Shown here: one piece after another, positions 12,301 through 25,900 of the stretch
Layout of the letters: each line of letters starts with the position of its first letter
Numbering within the stretch: position 1 is the first letter of the stretch
Source: Sipunculus nudus
Lineage: Eukaryota; Annelida; Sipuncula; Golfingiida; Sipunculidae
DNA length: 64,000 nucleotides
Direction of reading: 5' to 3'
Assembly: GCA_026874595.1 (NCBI GenBank)
Contig: CM049315.1
Coordinates: forward strand, 5,516,664-5,580,663
The notes under the pieces: model-generated
Told to the model about the DNA's origin: nothing
Seen by the model: only the letters and a program-made list of their open reading frames with translations
Database searches by the model: none
Program-made: the position numbers and the translations under genes

Positions 12301-14071
12301 ACAGATAGATCTCCTGCCTACCATTCTACACACAGACAGTATATTTATGAATGTCACAGATAGATCTTTTGCCTACCATTCTACACACGGACAGTCTATT
12401 TATGAATGTCACAGATAGATCTCCTGCCTACCATTCTACACACAGACAGTCTATTTATGAATGTCACAGATAGATCTCCTGCCTACCATTCTACACACAG
12501 ACAATCTATTTATGAATGTTAAAGATAGATCTCTTGCCTACCATTCTACACATAGAAAATCTATTTATGAATGTCACAGATTGATCTCCTGCCTACCATT
12601 CTACACACGGACAGTCTATTTATGAATGTCACAGATAGATCTCCTGCCTACCATTCTACACACAGACAGTCTATTTATGAATGTCACAGATAGATCTCCT
12701 GCCTACCATTCTTCACACACAGTTAGTCTATTTACGAATGTCAGAGATAGATCTCCTGCCTACCATTCTACAGACAGACAGTATATTTATGAATGTCACA
12801 GATAGATCTTTTGCCTGCCATTCTACACACAGACAGTCTATTTATAAATGTCACAGATAGATCTCTTGCCTACCATTCTACACACAGACAATCTATTTAT
12901 TAATGTCACAGATATATTCTCTTGCCTACCATACTTCACACAGACAATCTATTTATGAATGTCACAGATAGATCTCTTGCCTACCATTCTACACACAGAA
13001 AATCTATTTATTAATGTCATAGATAGATCTCCTGCCTACCATTCTACACACGGACAGTCTATTTATGAATGTCACAGATAGATCTCCTGCCTACCATTCT
13101 ACACACAGACAGTCTATTTATGAATGTCACAGATAGATCTCCTGCCTACCATTCTTCACACACAGTTAGTCTATTTACGAATGTCACAGATAGATCTCCT
13201 GCCTACCATTCTACACACAGACAGTATATTTATGAATGTCACAGATAGATCTTTTGCCTACCATTCTACACACGGACAGTCTATTTATGAATGTCACAGA
13301 TAGATCTCCTGCCTACCATTCTACACACAGACAGTCTATTTATGAATGTCACAGATAGATCTCCTGCCTACCATTCTACACACAGACAATCTATTTATGA
13401 ATGTTAAAGATAGATCTCTTGCCTACCATTCTACACATAGAAAATCTATTTATGAATGTCACAGATTGATCTCCTGCCTACCATTCTACACACGGACAGT
13501 CTATTTATGAATGTCACAGATAGATCTCCTGCCTACCATTCTACACACAGACAGTCTATTTATGAATGTCACAGATAGATCTCCTGCCTACCATTCTTCA
13601 CACACAGTTAGTCTATTTACGAATGTCAGAGATAGATCTCCTGCCTACCATTCTACAGACAGACAGTATATTTATGAATGTCACAGATAGATCTTTTGCC
13701 TGCCATTCTACACACAGACAGTCTATTTATAAATGTCACAGATAGATCTCTTGCCTACCATTCTACACACAGACAATCTATTTATTAATGTCACAGATAT
13801 ATTCTCTTGCCTACCATACTTCACACAGACAATCTATTTATGAATGTCACAGATAGATCTCTTGCCTACCATTCTACACACAGAAAATCTATTTATTAAT
13901 GTCATAGATAGATCTCGTGCCTATCATTCCACACACAGAGAATCTATTTTTGAATGTCACAGATAGATCTCCTGCCTACCATTCTACACACAGAAAATCT
14001 ATTTATTAATGTCATAGATAGATCTCGTGCCTATCGTTCTACTCACAGACAATCTATTTATGACTGTCACT
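9350..14071. repeat. 55-bp satellite-like tandem array (about 85 copies)
   Basis: A 55-bp monomer repeats head to tail over 4.7 kb. The consensus contains GAATGTCACAGATAGATCTC followed by CTGCCTACCATTCTACACAC. Most copies carry AGATCT. Monomers are 90-100% alike with occasional 1-6-bp indels, and divergence rises towards the right end. The unit length is not a multiple of three, so the apparent reading frames rotate through the monomer and are not genes. The array sits between the convergent 3' ends of the hsd11b1-like and Ig-TIR genes. Confidence 0.97.
12160..13925. repeat. 885-bp higher-order duplication inside the 55-bp array
   Basis: The ordered series of variant monomers at about 12160-13045 recurs at about 13045-13925. 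Diagnostic variants keep an exact 885-bp offset: CATAGAAAAT at 12551 and 13436, TTTATAAATG at 12841 and 13726. Other shared variants are TTCACACACAGTTAG, GTTAAAGATAG and GATATATTCTCTTGCC. Each block is itself two related halves of about 440 bp. Confidence 0.85.
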
Positions 14072-16010
14072 ATGAACGTGCTTGCTTTGTGATATTACGA
14101 GATACATTTGTTTCTAGAACTATAGACGATGTATGAATATGCAATGTGACCATCCAGTAAAACTTTTTTATGGCCAGTTCAACAATAATGAATATGTTAC
14201 GGTGTCGGTTCGTTCAGGTCAAGCATGCTTGAATCCATTGCAATCTGCCAGGTTCATTCACATAATACAAGAGCTTGGAAGATTGTTATACATCGCCAGA
14301 CCGTGTGCATGAATTACCGCAGGGGCGTATCAACGTGGAGGTTGTTACAACGACTGTCGTCTGCTGTTTTCTGGGCTCTGTATTGTCACATATAAACAGA
14401 CTAGCTGATTAACCCTGTACACCGGGCTGGTTACTTGGGATAAGGAGATGTATTAACTGAGAGGAGGAATGTTGGCTCATTTTTTTAATCAAAAGGAAAT
14501 ACAGAATTTCAGTGGGCTACTGTCTCAATAAGATATTTACAAATATATTTTTTACATTTATTTTGGGGCGCTGTGCTCGTGGCAACTCATACACCGTTAT
14601 GTTTATACCATAAATGAAGACCTAGTCAGTGTTTACATTTGCGAAATGGGACAAGGGGTACTCAGCTTTTCAAAGATCTTTGACTGATTTCTATCGTTGG
14701 ACGTTTAAAGAAAAGGTTGATGTGAGGAAGACATAGAAGATTAATTATATGTACGCTTAGAAACAAGGAAACTGTTCCTGAAGAAAGAAACGGAAATATG
14801 CATACCTCATTAGTAGCAGAAGTGGACTAAAAGGGGATTCCAGGGGATCCGTTCCCCTTTTCAGCCGCAGCCTTTTTTTTAAATCGTATCAAACCAATTT
14901 TTAGCAAAACCCCGAAAGCACCCGATCTTCACCCCTTTTGCAGAAATGGGGACATTGTATTAGGTTTCGTCATTAATCCTCTTGGGTTTAATCCCGTCTT
15001 TTCATAAAGCGAGAGTGATATGTGTTTCACATTGACTTTATGACCAAACACGTGGGTCAGAGCCTTTGTCAAATTTCAGGCCAAGCATGCTTAAATCCGT
15101 CACTGAAAGCAAAGTTAATAATCCGTCTCCACTCAAGTCAGAAACACGCAAAAATCATTCAAAATGATGTGTAAATTAAAATTTATTTATTCTCATATCG
15201 GCGAGGAACAGTAACCTTTAAAATGAGGTATGACACAGTGTTTCATTGGTGGAGGCCTCGATGTAAAGATCGACAATCACAATTTCAGACCTAAATATGA
15301 TCAATGTTTTTTGGAGACACCAGAACACCGGATTCAGATTTGAATGACGGATGTTGCAATGTAAAAAAGAGTCAAAGGGCGATGTTTCATGTCCAAGTTT
15401 GAGTTATGTTTTTGGACTTTTTCAATTTATAGGAAAATATAGGCTGTCCCGAAGATGTCTGAAATAACCATATCTCATTTCCTCGATTCTAAGAAATCCT
15501 CTACGAAATGTGTAGGTTTGACGTTGTTCAAGTGAATCTGTTTAACAACTTGGCTATCCAGTGCAAAATTTCACCTTTTCTGTAACTACACCGAAAAGAT
15601 AATGTATGTGTGTATGCAAGGTTATCATTAGACCCAGACGAATATCAAACACAACCTCACATTTTCATGTTTATTTACAAATGCAAAAAATATGAATATA
15701 TAATATATGCTAGTAGAAAAATTCTTTGTTAAACGGGCAGATTTAATATGCTTCAAACCTAGTTTACGCCTGCTAGCAAATATGACAAGAACGCCGCAAT
15801 TAAGGATACTAGTGTTTTCTTATGTCAGGCGACCTATGACCTCATTTAATAAATAACATATGTTGCAGATTACTGAACTCGGGCAACGAACTATATAAAA
15901 CATTCATGCTATAACTATTAAAAATATAAATTTTATCATGAAGAACCTTATTGCAGTACAAAAATTGAACAGTGAGATCCACACACCGGAAAAGGATTCG
16001 CCTACATTTC

Positions 16011-16013
<3 letters not shown>

Positions 16014-16067
<54 letters not shown>
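16014..16067. repeat. (TA)n microsatellite
   Basis: About 27 TA units in an uninterrupted run, followed directly by CTAGGGACCCATGGGTC, a dispersed-repeat end seen elsewhere in the window. Confidence 0.95.
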
Positions 16068-16068
<1 letters not shown>

Positions 16069-16677
16069 TAGGGACCCATGGGTCTCGACACTGAGCTCAA
16101 TTTGTCTGTAAGGATATTTTATGAGGTTTTACAAAATATGTGGTTCCTGTGATAATGTTTGAAGCCAATCGGTCTACTAAAACTGGTGCTTATTCAAGCG
16201 GAGCCTTAATGAACACGCAAGGTTTCAGGACACTAGAGAACCACATTTGAGAAGCTGATAGTATCAATATATTTCGGAAGTCTCAAAAAGGAAGGGGAAA
16301 ATACATCAAATATAGAAAAAACAGGTGGCGCCCCCAGTCTTCAGGAACTGAGGAAACCAGTGATAACCAATAAACGCAACAGATTTTGGGACAACAGGTA
16401 AAACCACGCCGAGAAACTGAAATGATTGCTGTCATTTCGATATAATCGATATAAATTCATAGGATAGTTTCACATGACAGAATGCTGTACAAAATGAATA
16501 TAAGTTGTTCTTTTGTTTGAAAATTTTGTCACGAAGAGGACACACTGATACACAAATATATAAATGTTCTAACTTCCATAAGCAGGTATGCGTATGGTTT
16601 TTACACAAACAGTAATGTTCAGATCTTTTGTTCTCGCGCATTTTGATCCGATGACGGTACACATTAGGGCTGAATAG

Positions 16678-16684
<7 letters not shown>

Positions 16685-16731
<47 letters not shown>
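16685..16731. repeat. (TA)n microsatellite
   Basis: Uninterrupted TA run of about 23 units. Confidence 0.95.
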
Positions 16732-16735
<4 letters not shown>

Positions 16736-18171
16736 ACGTCTCGTCGATACGGTTACCGATATGCTTGCATGCTGTACCGTCGTGTAGAGAATACACAACG
16801 ACTAATAACAAATATTGATAAAACCTGACGTAAAATATAATCTGATCAAGTTATTCAAGGTATATAAGTTATAAATATATGCTTTAGCTAGTTTATATTT
16901 GTTATGTTGGCCCTTTAAGACTAAAATAAGAACGCATATAATATCAGGACTATTAAATGCGATCAAGATATTAATACCCAATAACCTATTCAGTGTATAA
17001 GATTAAGGAAAAATAAGATAAAAATGGTTAAGCCTCAATATTACGAACTTTTCATGCCATTTAGTAAACGAAATCTGTAATAAGTACATATCAACTACGA
17101 AGCGAACATTCCAGCCTATAACATGTTCGTGGCGCCACGTCAGTGGCTCGTCTAGCATATGTCAGTTTCAAATGGTGTGACTGAGTGTCGGTGTGCAGAT
17201 GTGTATATGTGCGTGAGTATTCTCACTCAGTAAATCAGGCTACAGTATATGCTAATAAGGGACCATATTTATCCATTATCAGTCTGTCTGCAGTTCACAA
17301 TAAATTTTATAGAACGACCTTCAGTATATAAAGGATGTGTCTTCCGTTCAGCACTGCAGGCCTTCGTACCCGTAAGTATCATCATCATATCAGCGAAGGT
17401 CATAATCATTACAAATACAAAGGGAAAACCCCTGACCAGTAAGTATATGGGTATCGATCTCGACCAGTGGGCGTTACAGTATCACTATATCTACATAATT
17501 CATAATATAACAGAATTTAAACTGACAGCAGAAGGAAATTCTCGCCTCAAAGATAAGCCAGGTTTCAGAAAATAAAAAATAAAACATTAGAAACAGACAA
17601 ATATTAAACCCCTTTCCCAACTCATTCCAACTTCCGGGAAATGATAACGACTATGACTAGATAAAAGAACGAGACAGAGCCGAATATATATGTAGCGCAG
17701 AGACATCTAGTGGTGACAAATGTAACTACTTAAAAAGGAATATGCGGCCCTGGACATCAGGAAGTTTGGTCCACCTGTTAATTAATTACAAGCACTCTTC
17801 TGTTTATGTATTTATTAAAACATTCTGCAGGGTAGCCTGCACAAAGAGAACACCTCTTTGTAAGCAGGGTCCTGTTCCAGATAAAATATACAAGAAATTT
17901 ATTATTAACATGACAATATAATAGAAAATACAAGTTACAATACAAATGTAAATGACAGACTGTTAAACTGTAAAAGTTATATAAAATGAGAGATTATCCT
18001 ATACAATCATTTAGTTATCATGTACATTTCGGTACAACAGGGATAAGATGCAACAAGCAAACGAATATGCTAGATGAAATAACTTTGTAAGGTACAACAA
18101 GCTGAGTTCCACCACAAGACTGGCGAAGTATGACGTCATTGGCGTCAGTTTATCTTCCAGGGTGGGGGATG

Positions 18172-18192
18172 TCTCTCTCTCTCTCTCTCTCT

Positions 18193-18238
<46 letters not shown>
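18172..18238. repeat. compound (CT)n-(CG)n-(CA)n microsatellite
   Basis: Eleven CT units pass into CGCGCG and then about 20 CA units, an alternating pyrimidine-purine tract able to adopt Z-DNA. It sits just downstream of the receptor gene's stop codon. Confidence 0.95.
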
Positions 18239-18240
<2 letters not shown>

Positions 18241-18319
18241 TATATAACACTGTTATATAACACTGATATATCGCCCTGGCCTTGTCCGAAGGCCATTACA
18301 CCGGAGGGTAACTCTACCT

Positions 18320-18338
18320 TATATATATATATATATAT

Positions 18339-18396
<58 letters not shown>
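18320..18396. repeat. (TA)n microsatellite with one ACATGT interruption
   Basis: TA run interrupted once near 18341-18346. It lies 80 bp from the compound microsatellite, both possibly within the receptor 3' UTR. Confidence 0.95.
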
Positions 18397-18400
<4 letters not shown>

Positions 18401-18674
18401 CATTTCAAATATATTTGCATCTTTTTGATAAATTTCAAAAAACATACTTTGTCACATTTTAAATATATTACAATTAAGTATAAGGTTTTAGAAAATAAGG
18501 TATATCTTATGTTTCCAGTATAAGTTATATATTTCTTTTGCAATATATAAATATTATTCTGTTAACAGTGAGGGACGATCACATTAACCCCCCCCCCCCC
18601 CCAAATTGACGCCCCTGGATACATTTTAATAGTATCAACCCTATGTGGTTAAATGAAAAGGATATAATCATACT

Positions 18675-19111
18675 TCAGAATCGAGTAAAATCTTGTTGCT
18701 GTCGCTTTACTTCCAGGACTTCGTGCTGATCTTGCTCTACATTTGTAACTGTCTTCTCATGTTCCATCAAATCTGGAACTTTCTGATCCTGTTGTTCTGA
18801 ATTCGGACTCTTCAGTCGGGGCGGTAACCGAAGTCGCAACTTCTTAAAAAACCGTTCCACATTCTTGGAGTCGTCCTCTCCCGGCCACTCGATACTCTTT
18901 ATGACGGACATAGCACTTCTCATGGTATCTCTGACATCGATCTCCTCCCAGTTTTCTATTTCTTGATGGACGACAAAAACCATTTTGTGATGGTTTTCCA
19001 GTGCGTTGTTCAGGGCAATTACGCACCAGGGATCTTCAAAGAACGCGGGACTCAAAATGGCGACAAAACGTGCGCTGCTGGTCATACATCGAATATACTC
19101 ATCGCCGATAG
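18675..19111 (-). CDS. Ig-TIR receptor exon 7 (TIR C-terminal half and tail)
   Basis: The acceptor is TTCTTGTAG. It encodes IGDEYIRCMTSSARFVAILS, PAFFEDPWC, and box 3 in the form NVERFFKKLRLRLPP, where family members usually have Phe-Trp. A 47-residue polar Gln/Glu/Lys-rich tail ends in DFTRF and TGA. Confidence 0.93.
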
Positions 19112-19826
19112 CTACAAGAAAAAGATATAACATATGTAGACGTTCATTACTGTTATTAATTTCCAGTTTATATTCAAACTAGAAAGCACTTCGAGACCGC
19201 ACACATTCATCCGCACACATAATGGATACTTTTTTTGTGAAGTCGACTTAAATTACAATTTGCACAACGCTGAAGCGACTGATCGAGTCCTTTTTTTGTA
19301 AAAGCATGGGATTTTCATATTTAAATGTTTACATAAGAAATTTAAATATATGAATATTGCATGATTATTACAAGAACATAGGACCGATGTTTTTATATCA
19401 GTAGTTATCGTTGTAAAGTGGAACCCTTGTCGATTCGTGTGAGGTATGGGGACATTCTTAGGGGAACACGTGACCAATGTTACCAACCTGATCCAGGTAT
19501 GAAGTCTCGATCCGGTACAAGAATTGGGTAACCGAGATCCATCTCCAGACGATCCAAAAGGGTAACCGTGGCAAATTCATGGTCCATCTTGTTGTCACCG
19601 TTGTACACAAGGAAGGCACCGGCGCTGGCGTTTGCTGTGCAAGGAACAAGTTGTTAAATTATGCAATGATTTATTGGAGACACGAACACCCTTTCTTTAT
19701 AGATATCTACTGTCATACCTCAATTTCCCGTCAACTGATCTTGGGTGCACCCAGAGTAACGAAGTGACATTCTTTATACATCTCCAAAAAAGAACATTAA
19801 AAAGGAGAGGTTCTCTCAAAGCAGTA

Positions 19827-19915
<89 letters not shown>

Positions 19916-22900
19916 TTTGTACGCATGTACAGAAAGAAAAGTCTCGGGTTCAATAATAGCCGCCGACCGCGACACAACAGGTTTCAGGTTTCTGTTGCTC
20001 AACCGGCCCACCAAACGGCTAACTGGGGTTATAGCACGATACGATCTGTTACTCTTAGAGAGGAAATTGAATAAAAATATTTCCTATGGTTTTAACATAC
20101 CAATGTTCACATTATGTAATAGGTCAAATGGCCTGTAAAAAAAAATAACCATTGTGGAAAGCAAGGAAGCACCTGAAAATCAACAACTGATTTTATTTGT
20201 CCAGAGGGAATTGAGACATTAACTGCCCGGCAGACATCTTGCATTCGGTGGCATTCTTGTATAATGCTATAGGCCTGTGTACTATTATGTTCATATTTTC
20301 AGTTCCTATAGAGCTGAGAATAGAACCGTAATGTTTTTCAGTGGTCAATTTTTTCTGAACATTTATCAATTGATATATGTTGAACCTCACACTTGTGTAT
20401 GGCGTGTTATAATCACAGTTAACTGCAGGGGCAATCTATGGACTCCACATTGCATCAGTCACTAAAAAAGCATTTAATGAGTCCATTCTTATGGGCTAGT
20501 TCAATAAGTGCTTTTCTGTCGTCTGCCAGTCGTTTGTTTCTGTCTGCAGCTGGTTAAACCATAGCAAGCACATTGTTTAATATAAAGAGGCAGTTTAAAA
20601 ATAGTGTTTCCTTTATCCAGAAGCCAGAACTAGATAGACGTATTCAGAAATAGGGCTATCATATTTTATACATCGGTCATCAGGGAGTGCAGGGCTGGTT
20701 CAAGAGGCAATTACGGGGCTGCAAGCCTCTTTGCAAAATCTTTGAAATGCCCATTGTTTTTTTTACAAAGCCCTAAACATATCAAATACAGTCGAACCTG
20801 CCTAATGCAACCACCTAAGGGACTGGGCAAGGTGGTCGCAATAGCCAGGTGGTCGTATTTCACAGGTTTTATCTATAGGTAATATAACGAAATTTCAAAA
20901 GGGACATATCTAGTGGTCGTAATAGCCAGGTGCGCGCATTTCACAGGTGGTCGTTAAGACAGGTTTGACTGTACAGGTTTTTCAGGAATACTATAATTTC
21001 ACAAGAAAAGCACCGGTTGTATTATTTTTGGACTTTCTGACTTTCAGAATTCCTGGATCCGGCCCTGGTTTGCTGGAGATCTGTTAAGGGGAATATGAAA
21101 TGAAAGGCAGAATGGGGAAGGTAGTGTAAACACTATATGTTAACCAATACCTGTGATTTCATTTTTCCCAAAGGTATCCCATAAAATGAGCTTCATCTCA
21201 AGCTGAAAGTGACGATAGAGAAGGAATGCTATCACCAATGTTACCAGAAGCACCATAAGAATCGTGCCAATAACCGGATAGGGTCCGTGTCCAAAGATAG
21301 GAGCGGGGGTTGGCTCAGCTGAAACAAAGTATTATAATTTTCTTTAGGATAGTATATTTTTGATGTTACATTATTTTCTGGGAATTATGTTATTGATAAT
21401 ACTTGATCACTAATATGTTCTATATGACATATATTTACATTCACAATTTAGAAAAAAAAACTGTTCTAACTAAGGTAGCCATATGAGGACAAAGCAAAAG
21501 AACAGCTACACTCTTTGGTGTAATTGAAAATTATGAATGAATTTAGGTACTTGGTATTTGACATCGATGGTACTCGGCAGGACTAAGCCCGTGTTTAAGC
21601 CAGGATATATAGACATTCAGAGTTAGAACTGAACACTACTTCAAGTTTATTAAATCAATAGAATTTTATGCGACATAACAACATACCTTTTGTAAGGGAA
21701 ACGCTGACAACCTGTTTGATACTGTGGAGATTGTATATCTTACACTGGTAGGTGTTGTAGAAATCTTCTTCTATTACGGGGTCAATGATCAACCGTGCAT
21801 TCTTGTACAGTCTCTGCTCTCTAGGGAAAAAGAATATTTACAAAATTCATCGGCCTTTGATGTAAAAGTTGTTACGGAACCTTATATAAACAGATCACGT
21901 ATGCGTGATGAACACAAATTCTGTAACGGAGATAAAAAAATCAGATTCTGTAACACTAGGCAGCGTGAAATGTCTAGGGGAATGAATAAAGAAGTCAGTG
22001 TTTTTTTGTTAACAAATAACTGTAATTTATTCTTAAAACAACTCTAACATTACAATACACTAAATCAATACAATTATACGGTAAAACAGCGGTATAACAA
22101 CAAATCAATACAATCACATAGAAAATTAAACAATGTGCACAGTACCTGGATACCAACACCGCCACAACGATAAGTTCTCTAAATGTATACTCTCGGGGAA
22201 CGACAGTCCAGTGCAAAGCTCTTGTAATAATCAGAAAGTAAACTGAAGTCCAAATGCACAAAATCCAGGAGAAACTTCTGGGTCCTACCACCAGGATTGG
22301 TACAGAGGAAAGATTTGTAATCCGACAAATTAGACTAGTACCCTGTGTTTTTATTGTGTAACAACTCCTTCTTAAATATTTTAAATAATAAGTGACAAAA
22401 GAAAGTTATCTTACAAGAATTCTTCATGAGTAAACAACCAGGACCGCGTGAGCGTCCGTGAAACCGGAATGAGCGTACATACTGGAGCTGGAACCAGCCT
22501 ACCGGAAGGTCAGGAGTTGCAACTGGGAGTACTTAAGATTGCGTTGTGCCCCCGTTGCTGTGATTGACTGAGAACAGCGGGGTACAAGTCCATCAGTCCA
22601 ACGAGCGCGTGGTTTCGCATAGTGCCACCAGGTCCAAATTTTAAACATGCGACACCCGGTCTCATTGGTCTGAGTTTCGGCCTTATGCCAAAACCGGTGT
22701 GAACAGACCCATGCTCGTGTCGCTTTTGTGGCAAACCCCATAGGGTACGACTTGATTGTTATATAAACTCGCCAGGTATTAGTAGTCTTTAATGTGTGAA
22801 CATGTTAGTACGAATGGACTTGTTACGAGGTGGCGTAGTGTCGAAGAAGGCTGGAATAACGCATGATCGGGATGGTGACCGATCGGGAGAGTAAAACAAT

Positions 22901-25900
22901 AAAAGGACTTAGAACAAACGTGTACGGAACTGACCAAAACTGACTGCAATGTTTTCAGAACTGAAAAGAAAATAAAGTACTTTGTTAAATAGTTTAAAAC
23001 ATATTTTATAATGACATAACTTGATGAGTTATAACTAACTCTGACCACCAATATCTTACAGGATCTGCTTAAAATGGTACCACGAACTGATTTGAAGAAC
23101 ACACATTTGGTCTTACTTTACTTCACCCAAAATTGTTTATTAAAGTAAAATTACAAAATAGCAGATCAGTCAGCATGGATATACCGGTATTAAAATAATT
23201 AGAGAAACAAGCAAAAGACCAACACTTTTATTATACTTCCCAATATTTTATATATCCATGTATAATGTTATTATAAATTACATATCATTGTCAACAACAA
23301 ATATCTCATAAGGCAAGTAAACTTAAACTATGGACCACGGCAATTTACTGATCTACAGTATCTAGCCCAAGCTCTTGTGCTCTCTCCCTTTCGGAGAGAT
23401 CCATGAAAATGGATACATAAGCTGCATAATTTGCAGATATACAGGTTCCAGATTGTGACAAAGACAGTGACCAACAGCTAATGTCTCCTTTTTAAAAAGC
23501 TTTTTCACTACAGTCAATCCGTTTGAGTAAGAATTCATTCAAACAGCTTATTCATACATGATCAATGTATGGAATGCCTTAGAGTTTTCTATCCTTTTCA
23601 CCCTGGATTGTAAGATTTATTTCTAAGTGTTGCACATGTACCAAATTTGAAATTAAAATTCAGAAATAGTTATATTAATTATATTAAATATCGTTCCTAA
23701 CAAAATAAATTTATTAGGTATTTTTTTTAATTTATAGGCTACATGTCATTTTTTGTGCATTTTATTGACCAATACCACTGATAGCATGGACGGTGTCAGC
23801 TGGCAGTCACGATGTCATAACTCAATGTGCACACAGGGACGACGGACTTTAAAACATTTGTTTTTCAGACTTTACGATCTTCGTTTTTTATTTATTTCGT
23901 GGATAAAAGTCACCCACGAATTCCATAAAAATAATACCCACTGAACAATTCTGAATCCACAGTACTTTGCAACTTTTTACACGTTTCTTCATGAAGTGAC
24001 AGCGCAAGATGGCGTCTCTCAGCTGCTGATGTGTTTTATAATATTTATGATAAGTCAGTATGCCATGACAGGAATAAACTGTTTCCTCAAATATTATATT
24101 AATTGTTTCACTCAAAGTGTTGCAAAATATAGATGGGTTTTCTTTGTACAGAGCTGCAGAAAAGCTGTCTTCTTCATATTCACTCAGAACCACTGACATC
24201 CAGTAAAAGAACATCAATGAGCAGACACATTAAAGCCTCAACAGCTCGTATAGTGACAATTCTAGGGGTGCGGGCAGCCAGCCCTTTACCAGCACCCTTA
24301 ATTATGCAGCTCATCACACCCTGCAGTTGCTCAAAGAGAACAGAAGCAGATCAATCAGAGGATAATGGACTAATCAGCACTGCTCCTGTCATTCTAAAAT
24401 TCTCATTCTGCTTGTTTTAACAGAATATTCAAAATTGTTTATGAAAAAAAATGCTGAAAATATTATAATTTTTTTTATTGAATCCTTGTGTTAAGACTGA
24501 GCAAATATTCACAAACGAACATAAAAGGTAAATAAGGTACTTTTTTGTATGATCTTTTCACAAAATCTTGTATTTTTTATCGTGTTAGTTTTTTTTTTTT
24601 GTTTTGTCACTGTTAGTGTATTACAATATTTTCACATTGTCTGAGAATATATGAATAAAAAAATAATGCAATTTAAATATAATTTAATATATTTTAAAGT
24701 CAGATCCCGTCAGTTCCTGTCAATTCCTATAAAATGTCGAACGGAACTGTACATCATGGAAGGATCGGCACTGTGAAATGTTTTACGGGCCGTGACATAT
24801 CGAGGGGACTCGACACTGGATATGCTCTTTACACAGCGCTTTAACTATAGGCCTACTTCCTATATGGTAAGCGCTGTTTGTTATTAGACTGGTACCCCGC
24901 TCTATTATAGCACCGCTGCTCTAGGCCAATCATAGAGACGGGCGTACAACGCCATCTTCAGTGCTCCCGGCAGACTGGTTCCAACTCCAGAATGTATTAT
25001 ATATGATAAAAATAAGCATTTCGTTTGCTCAGAGAAGTTGTCAAAAGTTGGCTGTACATTTCGTGTGACATTTATGAGTAGATTTATAGATATTGATAAT
25101 AAACCAATGCCACGTACAATGGAATATCAAAGATTCAGTACATCGTATCATCTATACATCCATCAGTAAATTTATGTGAAACAACTCATTTTGTCAATAT
25201 TTGGAGCACTATAAATAACTAAAGAAAGTAATTTTATATAAGAAATCTCCATAGATAACCAGCCAGGATCGCGTGAACGTCCATGGCAATCGGTATAAGA
25301 GTGCAAACTGGAGTTCGAACCAGTCTACAGGTAAGTCAGGAGTTGCAACTGGGAGTACTTAAGATGGCGTTGTAGGCCTGTCTCCATGCTTGGCTGAGGG
25401 CCGTAATAGAGCAGGGTCTATGTTTGTTATGGCCTCGTATCCTGAATTGCTACACCAGAGGGGAGCACTGTATTTTTGTCCAATCAGATGAGACCTTGTG
25501 CTGGAAGACACGGCCAAGCGAGGAATACACGGAGCCATTCATGTTCATCGCCACGGTAACCGTCTGAACAGGCCACAGGCTCAGAGAGAATTGCCGCAGA
25601 CATGGTTTGCTTAGGGCCTTGGGCACATAGGATGCCCGGTCGGTGAGCTGTAATTCAAACGAAACGTAACAACAAAGGCTGCGTGCACACCTCGCTGGCT
25701 GGTTTCAGTTCTGCAGATACCAGACACGTGGCTACGCTAACACAGTCATAATGTCAGAATCGAATCGGTCGATGATGCGAAAATGCAGAGGGAGCAATTA
25801 AAATTCGAACGTAAACGGTGCTTGAAGCGCAGCTATGGGCGGAGCCAGGATGCCTGTCGAGTGTTTGTTTATTGGCATCTGGTTGGCTGCTTGTCACATC

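Larger units (their letters stand above)
14072..18674. other. intergenic region between convergent genes
   Basis: No gene is recognised. A 108-codon frame at 17249-17575 has no domain I can name. The stretch holds several microsatellites listed separately and a short hairpin near 17837-17857 (8-bp stem ACAAAGAG/CTCTTTGT around a 5-base loop). On the minus strand the nearest AATAAA behind the receptor stop is at about 17897-17902, which would give a 3' UTR of roughly 770 nt. Confidence 0.4.

Noticed and set aside
9350-14071. Resemblance to a CRISPR array and several 60-95-codon frames in the 55-bp repeats
   Set aside because: There are no unique spacers between repeats, the units abut directly, and the context is eukaryotic. 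The frames only track the 55-bp period rotating through three frames.
17249-17575. 108-codon plus-strand frame
   Set aside because: Has a GTAAGT-like site inside and mixed hydrophobic content, but no domain, no partner exon and AT-rich codon use like the flanks.
18130-18543. Frames of 74-110 codons made of alternating Tyr-Ile or Val-Cys
   Set aside because: These are translations of (TA)n and (CA)n microsatellites; the same applies near 1174, 16569, 19632, 31225, 39800, 40606 and 42132.
23888-24217. 109-codon minus-strand frame in receptor intron 3
   Set aside because: Cys- and Ile-rich translation of AT-rich intron sequence; no family recognised, overlaps a frame on the other strand.
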